Below, in pieces: positions 1 to 6,499 of a stretch of DNA of 8,614 nt. The stretch lies in NCBI GenBank assembly GCA_012514865.1, contig JAAYZO010000022.1:1-8614 (forward strand), read 5' to 3'. The notes beneath the pieces are model-generated. The model was not told where the DNA came from. It was given only the letters and a program-made list of their open reading frames with translations, and did no database searches. How positions within the stretch are numbered: the stretch's first letter is position 1; every line of letters starts with the position of its first letter. Made by a program: the position numbers and the translations under genes. This stretch comes from Lentisphaerota bacterium (GTDB lineage: Bacteria > Verrucomicrobiota > Lentisphaeria > Oligosphaerales > JAFGRS01).

Positions 1-35
1 ATGTACAGTACCGGATTGCTGTGCTGGGCTGTCAT
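1..35 (-). CDS. 5' end of an unidentified gene, cut by the window edge
   Basis: On the minus strand an ATG at 35-33 opens a frame that stays open to base 1 and reads MTAQHSNPVLY. It is preceded by a very good ribosome binding site, GAGGAG (minus strand, bases 49-44), with an 8-base spacer, as strong as that of any other gene in the window. Only 11 full codons are present, so no product can be named. It points the same way as the transporter gene upstream of it and is separated from it by about 270 bases, enough for a promoter of its own. The identification as a true start rests on the SD sequence and spacing alone. Confidence 0.55.
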   Translation of the reverse strand, partial: MTAQHSNPVLY

Positions 36-151
36 CTCAGGGTCTCCTCGTGTTGGCAGACTGATGTTCCGCGACAGAACCTCAGGCTAACGCGGGTTCC
101 CTTGACAGTCCAGCATAGCATCTCCAGGCGCGGGACCCGGGCCAAAAGCCC

Positions 152-214
152 ATGGAAGGCGACAGGCCCCTGGAGCCGTTTCGACAATGGAGGGCGACAG
201 GCCCCTGGAGCCGT
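152..214. repeat. two direct copies of a 28-bp repeat, 35-bp period
   Basis: Bases 152-179 and 187-214 are identical apart from one position (ATGGAAGGCGACAGG versus ATGGAGGGCGACAGG at their starts; both end in CCCCTGGAGCCGT). A 7-base spacer, TTCGACA, separates them. The unit contains an imperfect GGCCCC/GGAGCC inverted repeat. Spurious short peptides of the EGDRPLEP type arise from it. From memory, PVC-group genomes carry many scattered intergenic repeats giving EGDA/WRATL-type peptides, and this could be a member of such a family. That link is inference. Confidence 0.8.
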
Positions 215-245
215 CACCGATTCGGCACAAATGCCGACTCGTGGA

Positions 246-285
246 CGCAGGCGCGTCTGGGGCCACTCGCGCTCCAGCGCCTGCG
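246..285 (-). terminator. possible terminator-like hairpin after the transporter gene
   Basis: CGCAGGCGC (246-254) and GCGCCTGCG (277-285) form a perfect 9-bp stem with a 22-base loop that itself contains GCGC/GCGC. It begins about 22 bases past the transporter stop codon in the direction of transcription. No T-run follows on the minus strand, so an intrinsic terminator is not proven; it could equally protect the mRNA 3' end. Confidence 0.35.
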
Positions 286-307
286 GCCAGCGGCCTTCCG
301 TGTCGCT

Positions 308-1489
308 CTATCCGGCGCTCTCGGGCAGCGGGGGCGCCGCTGCCGGCTCAGCCGACAGGGCCCGCCGCGGCCGTGAGCCGAGCAGGAGCTGCACCAGAAG
401 TGAGACCATCAGCGCCACGGCGCAGACCAGGTACATGACCTCGTCGCTGCCGAGGCGCTTCATCCACCACTGGCAGACGAAGAGCCCGGCGAACGACCCC
501 AGGCCGACCAGGCACTCGTTGACGCCGACATTGAACGAGCGGCGTCCCGAGTTGCTGGCGTAGTACACCGCCATGAAGTAGGCGAAGCCGGTGTAGAAAC
601 CGGCCGCGGTCAGGGCCAGGGCCGTGACCGCAAAACTGGGCCGCAGCCAGGCCAGCGACAGCACCAGAGCCCCGCCGGTGTGCATCAGCACCAGCGGCGT
701 GCGGCGGTAACGCCAGGAGCCGAAGCCGGCCACGCGATACCCCCAGAAGGCCTGTACCAGCATGTGCAGCGCCAGCACCAGACCCGGCCAGAAGGGGGCA
801 ATCTGCAGACGGGCACAGACCGCCGGGAAGAGGCTCTGCACCGGACGCTGCACGAACATCGCCGTCAGGATGATGCACCAGGCCACCATGACATAGCGCG
901 CGTCGACAGCGCGTGCCCCGACCACCGCCGACTCGACATGCTCGTCGGCACTCACCGCGCCCTCGTCACGCGAACGATGCCGCATCAGGGCCGCGAAGAT
1001 CACCGCCCCGACCACCAGCGTCAGCAGGCTCAGCGGCACCACCCCGAGGCGGTAGAAGCTCCCCGACGACAGAAAGCCGACGGCGCTGCCGCCGCTCCAG
1101 GCCAGGGTGTAGCGGCCCACCGTCAGCGCCAGGCCGCCGGGGGCCGTCTCGCCGCGCATGAAGGTCTGGAACGAGTTGAAGAACGTCGCCAGGCAGACGC
1201 CGAACAGCCCGAGCAGTACCATCAGCGGCGCGAAGGCGTGGACCGCAATGCAGGCGACCCCGACCAGGCTGCCGCCGGCCGTGCTGGCCAGGAGCAGGCC
1301 CTTGGCATTGCGCCGCGACAGGACCGCGCCCACCGCCAGGCTGGTGGCCATGTAGGTGACCTGGTTGATGCCGCCCAGCCAGGCGCACTGCAGCGTGCTC
1401 AGGCCGCGCTCGCCGGCGCCATACAGCGCCGCGAACTGCACCAGGAAGACAATCCAGTCCATCAGCGCCGGACACACCTGAATGACCAT
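308..1489 (-). CDS. MFS-type multi-spanning membrane transporter
   Basis: The 393-residue product is strongly hydrophobic, with roughly a dozen membrane segments separated by short loops and a longer charged central loop around residues 169-198 (RHRSRDEGAVSADEHVES). This two-halves layout is that of major facilitator superfamily carriers. The loop after the second segment (about 54-64, GAVLSRRNAKG) is a degenerate version of the MFS signature A motif; another basic loop sits at 257-264. The C-terminus (372-393) is a hydrophilic Arg/Pro/Ala tail. I chose the ATG at 1489 because GGGAG lies 10 bases upstream (minus strand) and the first membrane segment follows soon after. A GTG at 1552 would add 21 low-complexity residues and start close to the thrC stop. 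The gene lies 80 bases downstream of thrC in the same direction, so co-transcription is likely. The substrate cannot be told from the sequence; amino acid efflux is only a guess from the neighbour. Confidence 0.8.
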   Translation of the reverse strand: MVIQVCPALMDWIVFLVQFAALYGAGERGLSTLQCAWLGGINQVTYMATSLAVGAVLSRRNAKGLLLASTAGGSLVGVACIAVHAFAPLMVLLGLFGVCLATFFNSFQTFMRGETAPGGLALTVGRYTLAWSGGSAVGFLSSGSFYRLGVVPLSLLTLVVGAVIFAALMRHRSRDEGAVSADEHVESAVVGARAVDARYVMVAWCIILTAMFVQRPVQSLFPAVCARLQIAPFWPGLVLALHMLVQAFWGYRVAGFGSWRYRRTPLVLMHTGGALVLSLAWLRPSFAVTALALTAAGFYTGFAYFMAVYYASNSGRRSFNVGVNECLVGLGSFAGLFVCQWWMKRLGSDEVMYLVCAVALMVSLLVQLLLGSRPRRALSAEPAAAPPLPESAG

Positions 1490-1569
1490 CGTCGAACGAC
1501 TCCCACCGGAAGAACAGACCGCGCCACCGCTGCCGCCCCAGGCCGCCGCCACGGGCCGGCGTCCTGACC

Positions 1570-2955
1570 TCAGGCCAGATGGCAGCGCATGAACTCCTGG
1601 ACCGCCTCGCGCGTCGCCGGGATCACCGTGCAGCGCGTCGGCAGCTCGCGCAGGCCATCGATAGCCGGGTGACGCGCCAGGTCCTCGCCGAGGGCCTCGC
1701 GAATGGCGTCGGGGAACTTCGCCGGGTGGGCCGTGGCCAGACAGACCATCGGCTCGTCCGGGCGCAGGAAGCGCTGCCCGACGGCGACGCCGACGGCGGT
1801 ATGCGGGTCGAGCAGGTAGCCATGTCGGCGGTAGGTGTCGCGGATCGCCTCGGCGGTCTCGCCGACGCTGGCGCGCCCGGCAGCGAAGTCGTCGTCACGC
1901 CCGGGCAGGCTAAGCTGGCCAGTACGCGCGAAGCCGTCCAGCAACGCCACCAGGGCCTCGCTGTCACCGCCCAGGCGGTAGTAGAGGTAGCGCTCGAAGT
2001 TGCTGGCGACCTGGATGTCCATCGACGGGCTGCTCGTCTGCCGGACCTCGCCCCGGGCGTACACGCCGGTGGCGAAGAAGCGCGCCAGGATGTCATTCTC
2101 GTTGGTGGCCACCACCAGACGGCTGATCGGGGCGCCCATGCGACGCGCCAGGTAGCCGGCGAAGACATCGCCGAAGTTGCCGGTCGGCACGCAGACCTGG
2201 ATGCGCTCGCAGCCGCAGCGCTCCTGCATGCGGAAGGCGGCGTGGAAGTAGTACACCATCTGGGCCAGCACCCGCACCCAGTTCACCGAGTTCACCGCGC
2301 CGAGGTGGTAGCGCTCCCGGAAGGCGAGGTCGTTGAAGATCTCCTTGAGCACGCGCTGCCCGTCGTCGAAGGTCCCCGTGATCGCCAGGTTGTGCACGTT
2401 GTCATCCAGGACCGTCGTCATCTGGCGTTCCTGGATCGGACTGACGCGGCCGTGCGGATGCATCACCACGATGCGTATCCCCGCCTTGCCGCGCACCCCG
2501 GCGATGGCGGCGCTGCCCGTGTCGCCACTGGTGGCGCCGAGGAGGTTCAGCTCGGCGCCGCTCCGACCGAGGATCTCCTCGAAGAGCTGCCCGAGGAACT
2601 GCAGCGCGACGTCCTTGAAGGCCAGCGTCGGGCCGTGGAAGAGTTCCATGATATGCACCGGCCCGACCGGCTGCAGCGGGCAGATCTCCGGGTGGCTGAA
2701 ACTCGCGTAGCTGGCCGAGACCAGACGCGACAGGGTCGCCGCCGACAGGCCGTCGCCGACAAACGGCCGCATCACCGCCTCGGCCAGGGCGCCGTAGCTC
2801 AGCTCACGCCAGCCCGACAGCTCGCCGCGGACATCCGGAAGCGCCTCGGGCAGCAGCAGCCCGCCGTCGGTCGCCAGGCCCATCAGCGCCGCCTCGCAGA
2901 ACGAGACGCCGCGCGTGCGACCACGGGTGCTGGTGTAGAGCGCAGGCGAGGTCAC
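1570..2955 (-). CDS. thrC: threonine synthase
   Basis: This 461-residue PLP enzyme converts O-phosphohomoserine to threonine and phosphate, the last step of threonine synthesis, in the cytoplasm. The N-terminal family motif YTSTRGRTRGVSF (residues 7-19) is followed by DGGLLLPE (30-37). The PLP-binding lysine is K114 in HGPTLAFKDVALQF (107-120). The Ser/Gly-rich stretch LLGATSGDTGSAA (138-150) and the phosphate-binding PTGNFGD (257-263) are intact. ATAHPAKF (407-414) lies near the C-terminus. The length fits the long bacterial/fungal form of the family rather than the shorter plant/archaeal-like form. The start is GTG at 2955, preceded by CAGGAG with a 9-base spacer. It follows frr after 235 bases and precedes the transporter by 80. 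I see no threonine-rich leader peptide, so classical attenuation is not supported. Confidence 0.96.
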   Translation of the reverse strand: MTSPALYTSTRGRTRGVSFCEAALMGLATDGGLLLPEALPDVRGELSGWRELSYGALAEAVMRPFVGDGLSAATLSRLVSASYASFSHPEICPLQPVGPVHIMELFHGPTLAFKDVALQFLGQLFEEILGRSGAELNLLGATSGDTGSAAIAGVRGKAGIRIVVMHPHGRVSPIQERQMTTVLDDNVHNLAITGTFDDGQRVLKEIFNDLAFRERYHLGAVNSVNWVRVLAQMVYYFHAAFRMQERCGCERIQVCVPTGNFGDVFAGYLARRMGAPISRLVVATNENDILARFFATGVYARGEVRQTSSPSMDIQVASNFERYLYYRLGGDSEALVALLDGFARTGQLSLPGRDDDFAAGRASVGETAEAIRDTYRRHGYLLDPHTAVGVAVGQRFLRPDEPMVCLATAHPAKFPDAIREALGEDLARHPAIDGLRELPTRCTVIPATREAVQEFMRCHLA

Positions 2956-3072
2956 GATGCAGGACTCCTGAGAGAGAGGGCACGACTCGTTCTATGGATA
3001 ACGCCAGGGGGGCCCGGTCCGATCGGCAGGCCGTGGCCGCCAGAGCCGGCCGCGGCACGGCGACTGCCGCCG

Positions 3073-3097
3073 GGGACCGAGGCCGCGCCGCGGTCCC
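3073..3097. other. strong hairpin in the thrC leader
   Basis: GGGACCG (3073-3079) pairs with CGGTCCC (3091-3097) as a perfect 7-bp stem. After one A/G mismatch the stem continues as GGC/GCC around a 3-base loop (CGC). It lies about 120 bases upstream of thrC. No T-run follows on either strand. It could be a processing site, a partial terminator or simply a chance GC-rich palindrome. Confidence 0.5.
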
Positions 3098-3115
3098 AGG
3101 CGCAGGAGAGGGAGC

Positions 3116-3169
3116 GATCCGGCTGATCCGACCGATCTGACGGATCCGACCGATCTGTCCGATCCCCGC
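3116..3169. repeat. 9-bp tandem repeat (minisatellite), six units
   Basis: Six consecutive 9-base units all begin with GAT: GATCCGGCT, GATCCGACC, GATCTGACG, GATCCGACC, GATCTGTCC, GATCCCCGC. Within it a perfect 15-mer, GATCCGACCGATCTG, occurs at 3125-3139 and 3143-3157. Nine-base periodicity keeps any reading frame, and translation on either strand gives Ser/Asp/Arg- or Gly/Ser-type repeats, but no start or SD supports a gene. I remember similar GATC-anchored 9-bp arrays as common intergenic sequences in Verrucomicrobiota/Lentisphaerota genomes; that is memory, not a search. Confidence 0.85.
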
Positions 3170-3186
3170 CGCCTCACCGGCGGCGG
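3166..3186 (-). terminator. GC hairpin directly after the frr stop
   Basis: CCGCCGCC (3166-3173) and GGCGGCGG (3179-3186) form a perfect 8-bp stem with a 5-base loop, starting 4 bases past the frr stop codon on the minus strand. There is no T-run after it, so it may reduce read-through into thrC or shield the 3' end of the ribosomal-operon mRNA rather than terminate fully. A very similar hairpin follows the rpsB stop. Confidence 0.45.
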
Positions 3187-3190
3187 CGGC

Positions 3191-3754
3191 TCAGACCTGC
3201 ATCAGCTCGGCGTCTTTCTTCTTCAGCAGCTCATCGATCTGATGGATGCTGGCGTCGGTCAGGTCCTGGATGTCCTTGGTCATGACGTCCAGATCGTCCT
3301 GGGTGATCGCGGAGGCCTTCTGGGCCTTCTTTGCAGCCTCGTTGGCATCGCGGCGCAGGCCGCGCACCGCCACGCGCGCCTCCTCGGCACGCTTGTGGAC
3401 CATCTTGCTGAGGTCCTTGCGGCGCTCTTCGCTGAGCTCCGGAATGGGCAGCCGTATGACGCGGCCGTCGCTGACCGGGCTGATGCCGAGATTCGAGCCC
3501 AGGATCGCCTTCTCGATGCCCTTCACGGCGCTCTGGTCCCACGGCTGGATGACCAGCAGACGCGGCTCGGGGGCAGTGATGCTGGCGATGTCGCGCAGGC
3601 GCGTCTGCGCCCCGTAATACTCGACCGAGAGGCTCTCGACCAGCGCCGGCGAGGCCTTGCCGGTACGAATCCCCGCGAAGGCCTTCTTCATGGCCTCGAT
3701 GGCGCCGTCCATGCTCTCCTGCGTCTCTTCGAGGAGCAGTTCAATGTCAGCCAT
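3191..3754 (-). CDS. frr: ribosome recycling factor (RRF)
   Basis: This 187-residue protein, close to the usual 185, splits post-termination ribosomes together with EF-G so that subunits can be reused. Family features are visible in order: the helical N-terminus with IRTGKASPALVE (29-40), SVEYYG (43-48), QPWD (70-73) and DGRVIRLPIPELSEER (96-111). RGLRRDANEAAKKA (131-144) is part of the basic long helix domain that contacts the large subunit. The C-terminal helix ends in ELLKKKDAELMQV. The start is the ATG at 3754, with AAAGGGA six bases upstream; a longer open frame to 3913 would only add non-homologous residues overlapping pyrH. It follows pyrH by 85 bases in the conserved tsf-pyrH-frr order. 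Confidence 0.97.
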   Translation of the reverse strand: MADIELLLEETQESMDGAIEAMKKAFAGIRTGKASPALVESLSVEYYGAQTRLRDIASITAPEPRLLVIQPWDQSAVKGIEKAILGSNLGISPVSDGRVIRLPIPELSEERRKDLSKMVHKRAEEARVAVRGLRRDANEAAKKAQKASAITQDDLDVMTKDIQDLTDASIHQIDELLKKKDAELMQV

Positions 3755-3774
3755 GTCCAGTCCCTTTGCACTGT

Positions 3775-3809
3775 CGGGCTGCGCCCCCCGAGGGGCACTC
3801 ACCAGCCCG
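3775..3809 (-). other. hairpin upstream of the frr ribosome binding site
   Basis: In the pyrH-frr gap, CGGGCTG (3775-3781) pairs with CAGCCCG (3803-3809), and inside it GCCCC (3783-3787) pairs with GGGGC (3792-3796) around a 4-base loop. The structure ends about 8 bases before the frr SD and could influence frr translation or mRNA cleavage between the two cistrons. A 10-bp palindrome, GCCCGCGGGC, lies next to it at 3821-3830. Confidence 0.45.
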
Positions 3810-3839
3810 CTGTCCCCACCGCCCGCGGGCCGCCGGGCC

Positions 3840-4565
3840 TCAGGGGCCGGCCTCAACCAGCGTGGCAGCGCTGAAATCGCCCTGCATGAGCCGGGCCAGG
3901 TCGCCGGCAACACCGAAGCGGAAGACGATGATCGGCAGGCGGTTGTCCAGGCAGAGGGAGAACGCCGCCATGTCCATCACCCCCAGACGCCGGGACAGGG
4001 CTTCGGCATGCGTCAGGCGCGGCAGGCGCACCGCCGACGGGTCGCGAACCGGGTCGGCGGTGTAGATGCCGTCGACCTTGGTGCCCTTCAGGATGGCATC
4101 GGCGCCAATCTGGCAGGCGCGCAGCGCGGCCGTCGTGTCGGTGGTGAAGAATGGGTGCCCGGTGCCGCCAGCGAAGAGGACCACCCGGCCGCGCTCCAGC
4201 ATGGCCGTGGCGCGGCGGTGGTCAAAGCCATCCATGATGCCGCTCATCGGCAGGGCGCTCTGAATCTCGGCCTCGATACCGAGGCCCTCGAAGGCATCGC
4301 GCAACGCCAGGGCGTTCATCATCGTGGCCAGCATGCCCATGGCATCGGCGCTGCAGCGGTCCATGCCGCGACGGCTGGCGCCCAGACCGCGGAAGAGATT
4401 GCCGGCACCGACCACCAGCGCGACCTGCACGCCGAGGTCGAGGGCCTCGCGGACCCTCTCGGCCATCGCCGCCGCCGCCGTTGCGTCGACGCCCTGGCCG
4501 CTCGGACCGGCGAGGAGCTCGCCGCTCAGCTTCAGCAAGACGCGCTTGAAGACCCGCTCAGCCAT
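3840..4565 (-). CDS. pyrH: uridylate (UMP) kinase
   Basis: This 241-residue cytoplasmic enzyme of the amino-acid-kinase fold phosphorylates UMP to UDP with ATP in pyrimidine nucleotide synthesis. It is typically hexameric, inhibited by UTP and often activated by GTP. Visible motifs are LLKLSGE (10-16), VVGAGNLFRG (51-60, nucleotide/phosphate loop), MDRCSADAMGMLATMMN (68-84), FAGGTGHPFFTTDTTAALRA (131-150), KGTKVDGIYTADP (160-172) and MDMAAFSLCLDNRLPIIVF (197-215). The phosphate loop has GAGN where GGGN is usual, a mild substitution. Length matches the family (about 240). The start is the ATG at 4565, with GGGCGGG eight bases before it; the open frame reaching 4664 adds 33 residues that do not look like PyrH and would overlap the end of tsf. 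It lies 67 bases after tsf. Confidence 0.97.
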   Translation of the reverse strand: MAERVFKRVLLKLSGELLAGPSGQGVDATAAAAMAERVREALDLGVQVALVVGAGNLFRGLGASRRGMDRCSADAMGMLATMMNALALRDAFEGLGIEAEIQSALPMSGIMDGFDHRRATAMLERGRVVLFAGGTGHPFFTTDTTAALRACQIGADAILKGTKVDGIYTADPVRDPSAVRLPRLTHAEALSRRLGVMDMAAFSLCLDNRLPIIVFRFGVAGDLARLMQGDFSAATLVEAGP

Positions 4566-4632
4566 GGTCCTGACCCGCCCTTGGGGCCGGCCCGCAACAC
4601 GGCGGACACGGCCCCCTCCTGCCCACGTACCC

Positions 4633-5430
4633 TCAGAGAGCTTCGCCGACCTGCCAGCGCACAAAACGCTTGACCTTCACCTGCGGAGCCACCTTCGCCA
4701 GGCTGGTCTTGTCATCGCGAATCCACGGCTGCTGGGCCAGGCAGACCTCGGAGTACCACTTGTTGATCTTGCCCATGACGATCTTCTCGACGATCGCCGC
4801 CGGCTTGCCCTCGACCTGCGCCGCGGCAATCTCCTTCTCCTTGGCGATGACCGCCGCGGGGACATCCTGCGGGCCGACGTACTGGGGGCTGAAGGCGGCG
4901 ATGTGCATGCAGATGTCCGAGAGCAGCGCCTTGTCGGCCGGGCCGTCGACCTCAACCATGACGCCGATCTTGCCGCCCATGTGCAGGTAGGCGCCGAGCT
5001 GGCCCTGCCAGCGCAGGACGCGGCGGACCTGCATGTTCTCGCCGATCTTGCCGATGAGGCCGTTGAGGGTGTCACGGATGGCGTCGTTGACCGGGGCGCT
5101 GACGTCGCCGTCGGCCGTCTGACCGGTCAGGGCCTTCGCGGCCACCGAGGCGCCGAAGGCCTGGAACTCGTCCGTCTTGGCCACGAAGTCGGTCTCGCAG
5201 AGGATCTCGGCCAGAACGCCGGCGCCATCCTGGATGAGGCTGACGAGGCGGCCTTCCTTGGCGGTACGGCCGGCCTTCGTGGCGGCCTTCGCCATGCCGG
5301 ACTTGCGCAGGTGCTCGATCGCCAGCTCCATGTCGCCGGCGGCCGATTCGAGGGCCTTGCGGCAGTCCATCATGCCGACGCCGGTACGGTCCCGGAGTTC
5401 CTTAACCATGCTCGCACTGATTGCAGCCAT
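4633..5430 (-). CDS. tsf: translation elongation factor Ts
   Basis: This 265-residue protein is the nucleotide exchange factor that releases GDP from EF-Tu. The N-terminal UBA-like domain includes VKELRDRTGVGMMDCRKAL (9-27). The core begins with the essential TDFV motif (80-83, in LCETDFVAKTDEF), which contacts the EF-Tu nucleotide site. Then come YLHMGGKIGVMVEV, the MHIAAFSP segment (canonical MHIAASNP) and a C-terminal coiled region, GKINKWYSEVCLAQQPWI. It is somewhat shorter than the E. coli protein (283), as in several non-proteobacterial groups. The start is the ATG at 5430; the SD is GGAAGGG with a 9-base spacer, and the SD overlaps a 10-bp palindrome, GGGATATCCC (5433-5442), which could partly mask it. 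It lies 72 bases after rpsB and is expected to be co-transcribed with it. Confidence 0.97.
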   Translation of the reverse strand: MAAISASMVKELRDRTGVGMMDCRKALESAAGDMELAIEHLRKSGMAKAATKAGRTAKEGRLVSLIQDGAGVLAEILCETDFVAKTDEFQAFGASVAAKALTGQTADGDVSAPVNDAIRDTLNGLIGKIGENMQVRRVLRWQGQLGAYLHMGGKIGVMVEVDGPADKALLSDICMHIAAFSPQYVGPQDVPAAVIAKEKEIAAAQVEGKPAAIVEKIVMGKINKWYSEVCLAQQPWIRDDKTSLAKVAPQVKVKRFVRWQVGEAL

Positions 5431-5477
5431 CAGGGATATCCCTTCCAGTGTGGGTTGTTGTCCTCGGTCGCACCTGG

Positions 5478-5496
5478 CGCCGCCGGAGTGGCGGCG
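5478..5496 (-). other. GC hairpin directly after the rpsB stop
   Basis: CGCCGCC (5478-5484) and GGCGGCG (5490-5496) form a 7-bp stem with a 5-base loop starting about 6 bases past the rpsB stop codon. No T-run follows on the minus strand. In other bacteria the rpsB-tsf spacer often holds an attenuating hairpin that sets the S2 to EF-Ts ratio; this could play that role (inference). Confidence 0.45.
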
Positions 5497-5502
5497 GCCG
5501 GC

Positions 5503-6306
5503 TCAGGCCTTGGCCTCGACGGCCTCATCCGCGGCCTCGGCGCTGTCCTCGGCCTCCGCGTCGTCCTCACGACCGGCACTGGCGGCGGCCGGAACGGCGG
5601 CAGCCTGCGGGGCGCTCTTCGCATGCAGCGAGCCGCCCTCGCGAATGGCGTCGGCCAGGGTGTCGATGACCACCTTGATGGCGCGCAGCGCGTCGTCATT
5701 GCCCGGAACCGGGAAGTCGATGTCCGTCGGGTCGCAGTTCGAATCGACCAGCGCCACCACCGGAATGCCCAGCTTCGCGGCCTCACGAACCGCAATCGCC
5801 TCGCGACCGACGTCGACCACGATCATCGCCGCCGGAAGGCCCTTCATGTCGGCAATGCCGCGCAGGGTCTGCTCGAGCTTCTCACGCTCGCGACGCAGGC
5901 CGGCCACTTCCTTCTTCGGCAGCGCGGCGAACGAGCCGTCGGTCTCCATCTCCTGGAGCTTCTTCAGATAGCTGATGCGGCTGAGCACGACGCGCTGGTT
6001 CGTCAGCGTGCCGCCAAGCCAGCGGTCACACATGAAGAACATGCCGCAGCCCTCGGCGGCCTCGCGGACCACTTCCTGAGCCTGACGCTTGGCGCCGACA
6101 AACAGCACCGAGCCGCCGGCCGCGACGGTGTCGCGCAGGAACTCGCAGGCACCGGCCAGGTGCCGCATGGTCACGGTCAGATCGAAGATGGTGATGCCGT
6201 TGCGGGTGCCGTAGATGTACGGCTTCATCTTCGGGTTCCAGCGCTTCGTCTGGTGCCCGAAATGCACGCCGGCTTCCAGCAGGTCGGTGATGGTCGTCTT
6301 CTGCAC
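5503..6306 (-). CDS. rpsB: 30S ribosomal protein S2
   Basis: This 267-residue protein is a late-assembling component of the small subunit, bound at the head-body junction and working with S1. Family motifs are LLEAGVHFGHQTKRWNPKM (9-27), IYGTRNGITIFDL (31-43), FVGAKRQAQE (69-78), RWLGGTLTN (95-103), LPAAMIVVDVGREAIAVREA (158-177, partial), IPVVALVDSNCDP (181-193) and IDFPVPGNDDALRAI (196-210). Residues 231-267 form an Ala/Glu/Asp-rich acidic tail that is variable among species. The start is GTG at 6306, with AGGAAGG nine bases before it. It is the first gene of the rpsB-tsf-pyrH-frr operon, driven by a good promoter about 220 bases upstream, with a structured leader between, which is compatible with S2 feedback control. 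Confidence 0.97.
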   Translation of the reverse strand: MQKTTITDLLEAGVHFGHQTKRWNPKMKPYIYGTRNGITIFDLTVTMRHLAGACEFLRDTVAAGGSVLFVGAKRQAQEVVREAAEGCGMFFMCDRWLGGTLTNQRVVLSRISYLKKLQEMETDGSFAALPKKEVAGLRREREKLEQTLRGIADMKGLPAAMIVVDVGREAIAVREAAKLGIPVVALVDSNCDPTDIDFPVPGNDDALRAIKVVIDTLADAIREGGSLHAKSAPQAAAVPAAASAGREDDAEAEDSAEAADEAVEAKA

Positions 6307-6368
6307 TGTGTCGGCCCTTCCTGGTGCTCGCGTCCTGCTTTCGAGGGGCGCTCAGCCATCCTCGTCAC

Positions 6369-6499
6369 CGGCCGTGCTCCTGACCGCGCGCCACCGGGCG
6401 CGCAGACCTCCTGAACACGGCCGCAAGCAGAATCCTCATCCGAGTGTCGCCTGCCGCGGCCGGAAGTCGGCCAGAGCCCCGCCAGATCGGGCGAGGCTC
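6369..6499 (-). ncRNA. structured rpsB mRNA leader (putative S2-responsive)
   Basis: Three inverted repeats lie in the rpsB 5' UTR. The largest has an outer 8-bp stem, CGGCCGTG (6369-6376) with CACGGCCG (6416-6423), enclosing a 7-bp stem, GCGCGCC (6386-6392) with GGCGCGC (6397-6403), and a 4-base loop. A 5-bp hairpin, GGCCG/CGGCC, sits at 6458-6472. GAGCC (6474-6478) with GGCTC (6495-6499), extended by CGCC/GGCG after one mismatch, forms a third hairpin near the predicted 5' end. Inside the large hairpin, CAGGAG occurs twice on the minus strand. Autoregulation of rpsB by S2 binding its leader is known in enterobacteria; its occurrence here is inference. Confidence 0.4.

Larger units (their letters stand above)
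36..307. other. intergenic region with repeats and small hairpins
   Basis: This non-coding stretch lies between the transporter stop and the truncated leftmost gene. It contains the duplicated 28-bp repeat (152-214), a 6-bp hairpin TCGGCA/TGCCGA with a 4-base loop (222-237) and a 9-bp inverted repeat (246-285). A possible extended -10 element for the leftmost gene, TGCTATGCT on the minus strand at 120-112, lies about 75 bases before its start, but I find no convincing -35 partner. Short open frames here (for example those starting MEGDRPLEP on the plus strand) are simply translations of the repeat. Confidence 0.6.
2956..3190 (-). other. frr-thrC spacer with hairpins and minisatellite
   Basis: The spacer holds, in transcription order (minus strand), a GC hairpin right after the frr stop, a 9-bp tandem repeat block, a second long hairpin and the thrC ribosome binding site. 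Just upstream of thrC the minus strand reads TTATCCATAGAACG, which gives only weak -10-like matches (TAGAAC, 4 of 6) with no good -35, so I do not call a promoter. Whether thrC is read through from the ribosomal operon is undecided from sequence. Confidence 0.6.

Noticed and set aside
102..121. Plus-strand promoter from TTGACA at 102-107
   Set aside because: The -35 is perfect, but there is no -10-like sequence at 16-18 bases distance and no plus-strand gene follows.
152..214. CRISPR array
   Set aside because: Only two copies with a 7-base spacer and no cas genes nearby.
1490..1552. GTG at 1552 as start of the transporter
   Set aside because: It adds 21 low-complexity residues; the ATG at 1489 has a GGGAG ribosome site and leads directly into the first membrane segment.
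1579..3126. Plus-strand open frame of 515 codons antisense to thrC
   Set aside because: Same shadow effect; thrC on the other strand has all catalytic motifs, and this frame shows no recognisable domain.
2992..3177. Small minus-strand open frame across the 9-bp repeats, considered as a thrC leader peptide
   Set aside because: It has no Thr run, no good SD, and its sequence is just the translated minisatellite and GC-rich spacer.
3755..3913. N-terminal extension of frr
   Set aside because: The extra 53 residues overlap pyrH and do not resemble RRF, whose N-terminus and SD fit the ATG at 3754.
4566..4664. N-terminal extension of pyrH
   Set aside because: The extra 33 residues overlap the end of tsf and lie before the usual KLSGE start region; the ATG at 4565 gives the normal family length.
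4324..6414. Plus-strand open frame of nearly 700 codons antisense to tsf and rpsB
   Set aside because: It is the mirror of two highly conserved genes in very GC-rich DNA; its composition is His/Arg/Ala/Asp-rich without motifs, and no SD precedes a start.
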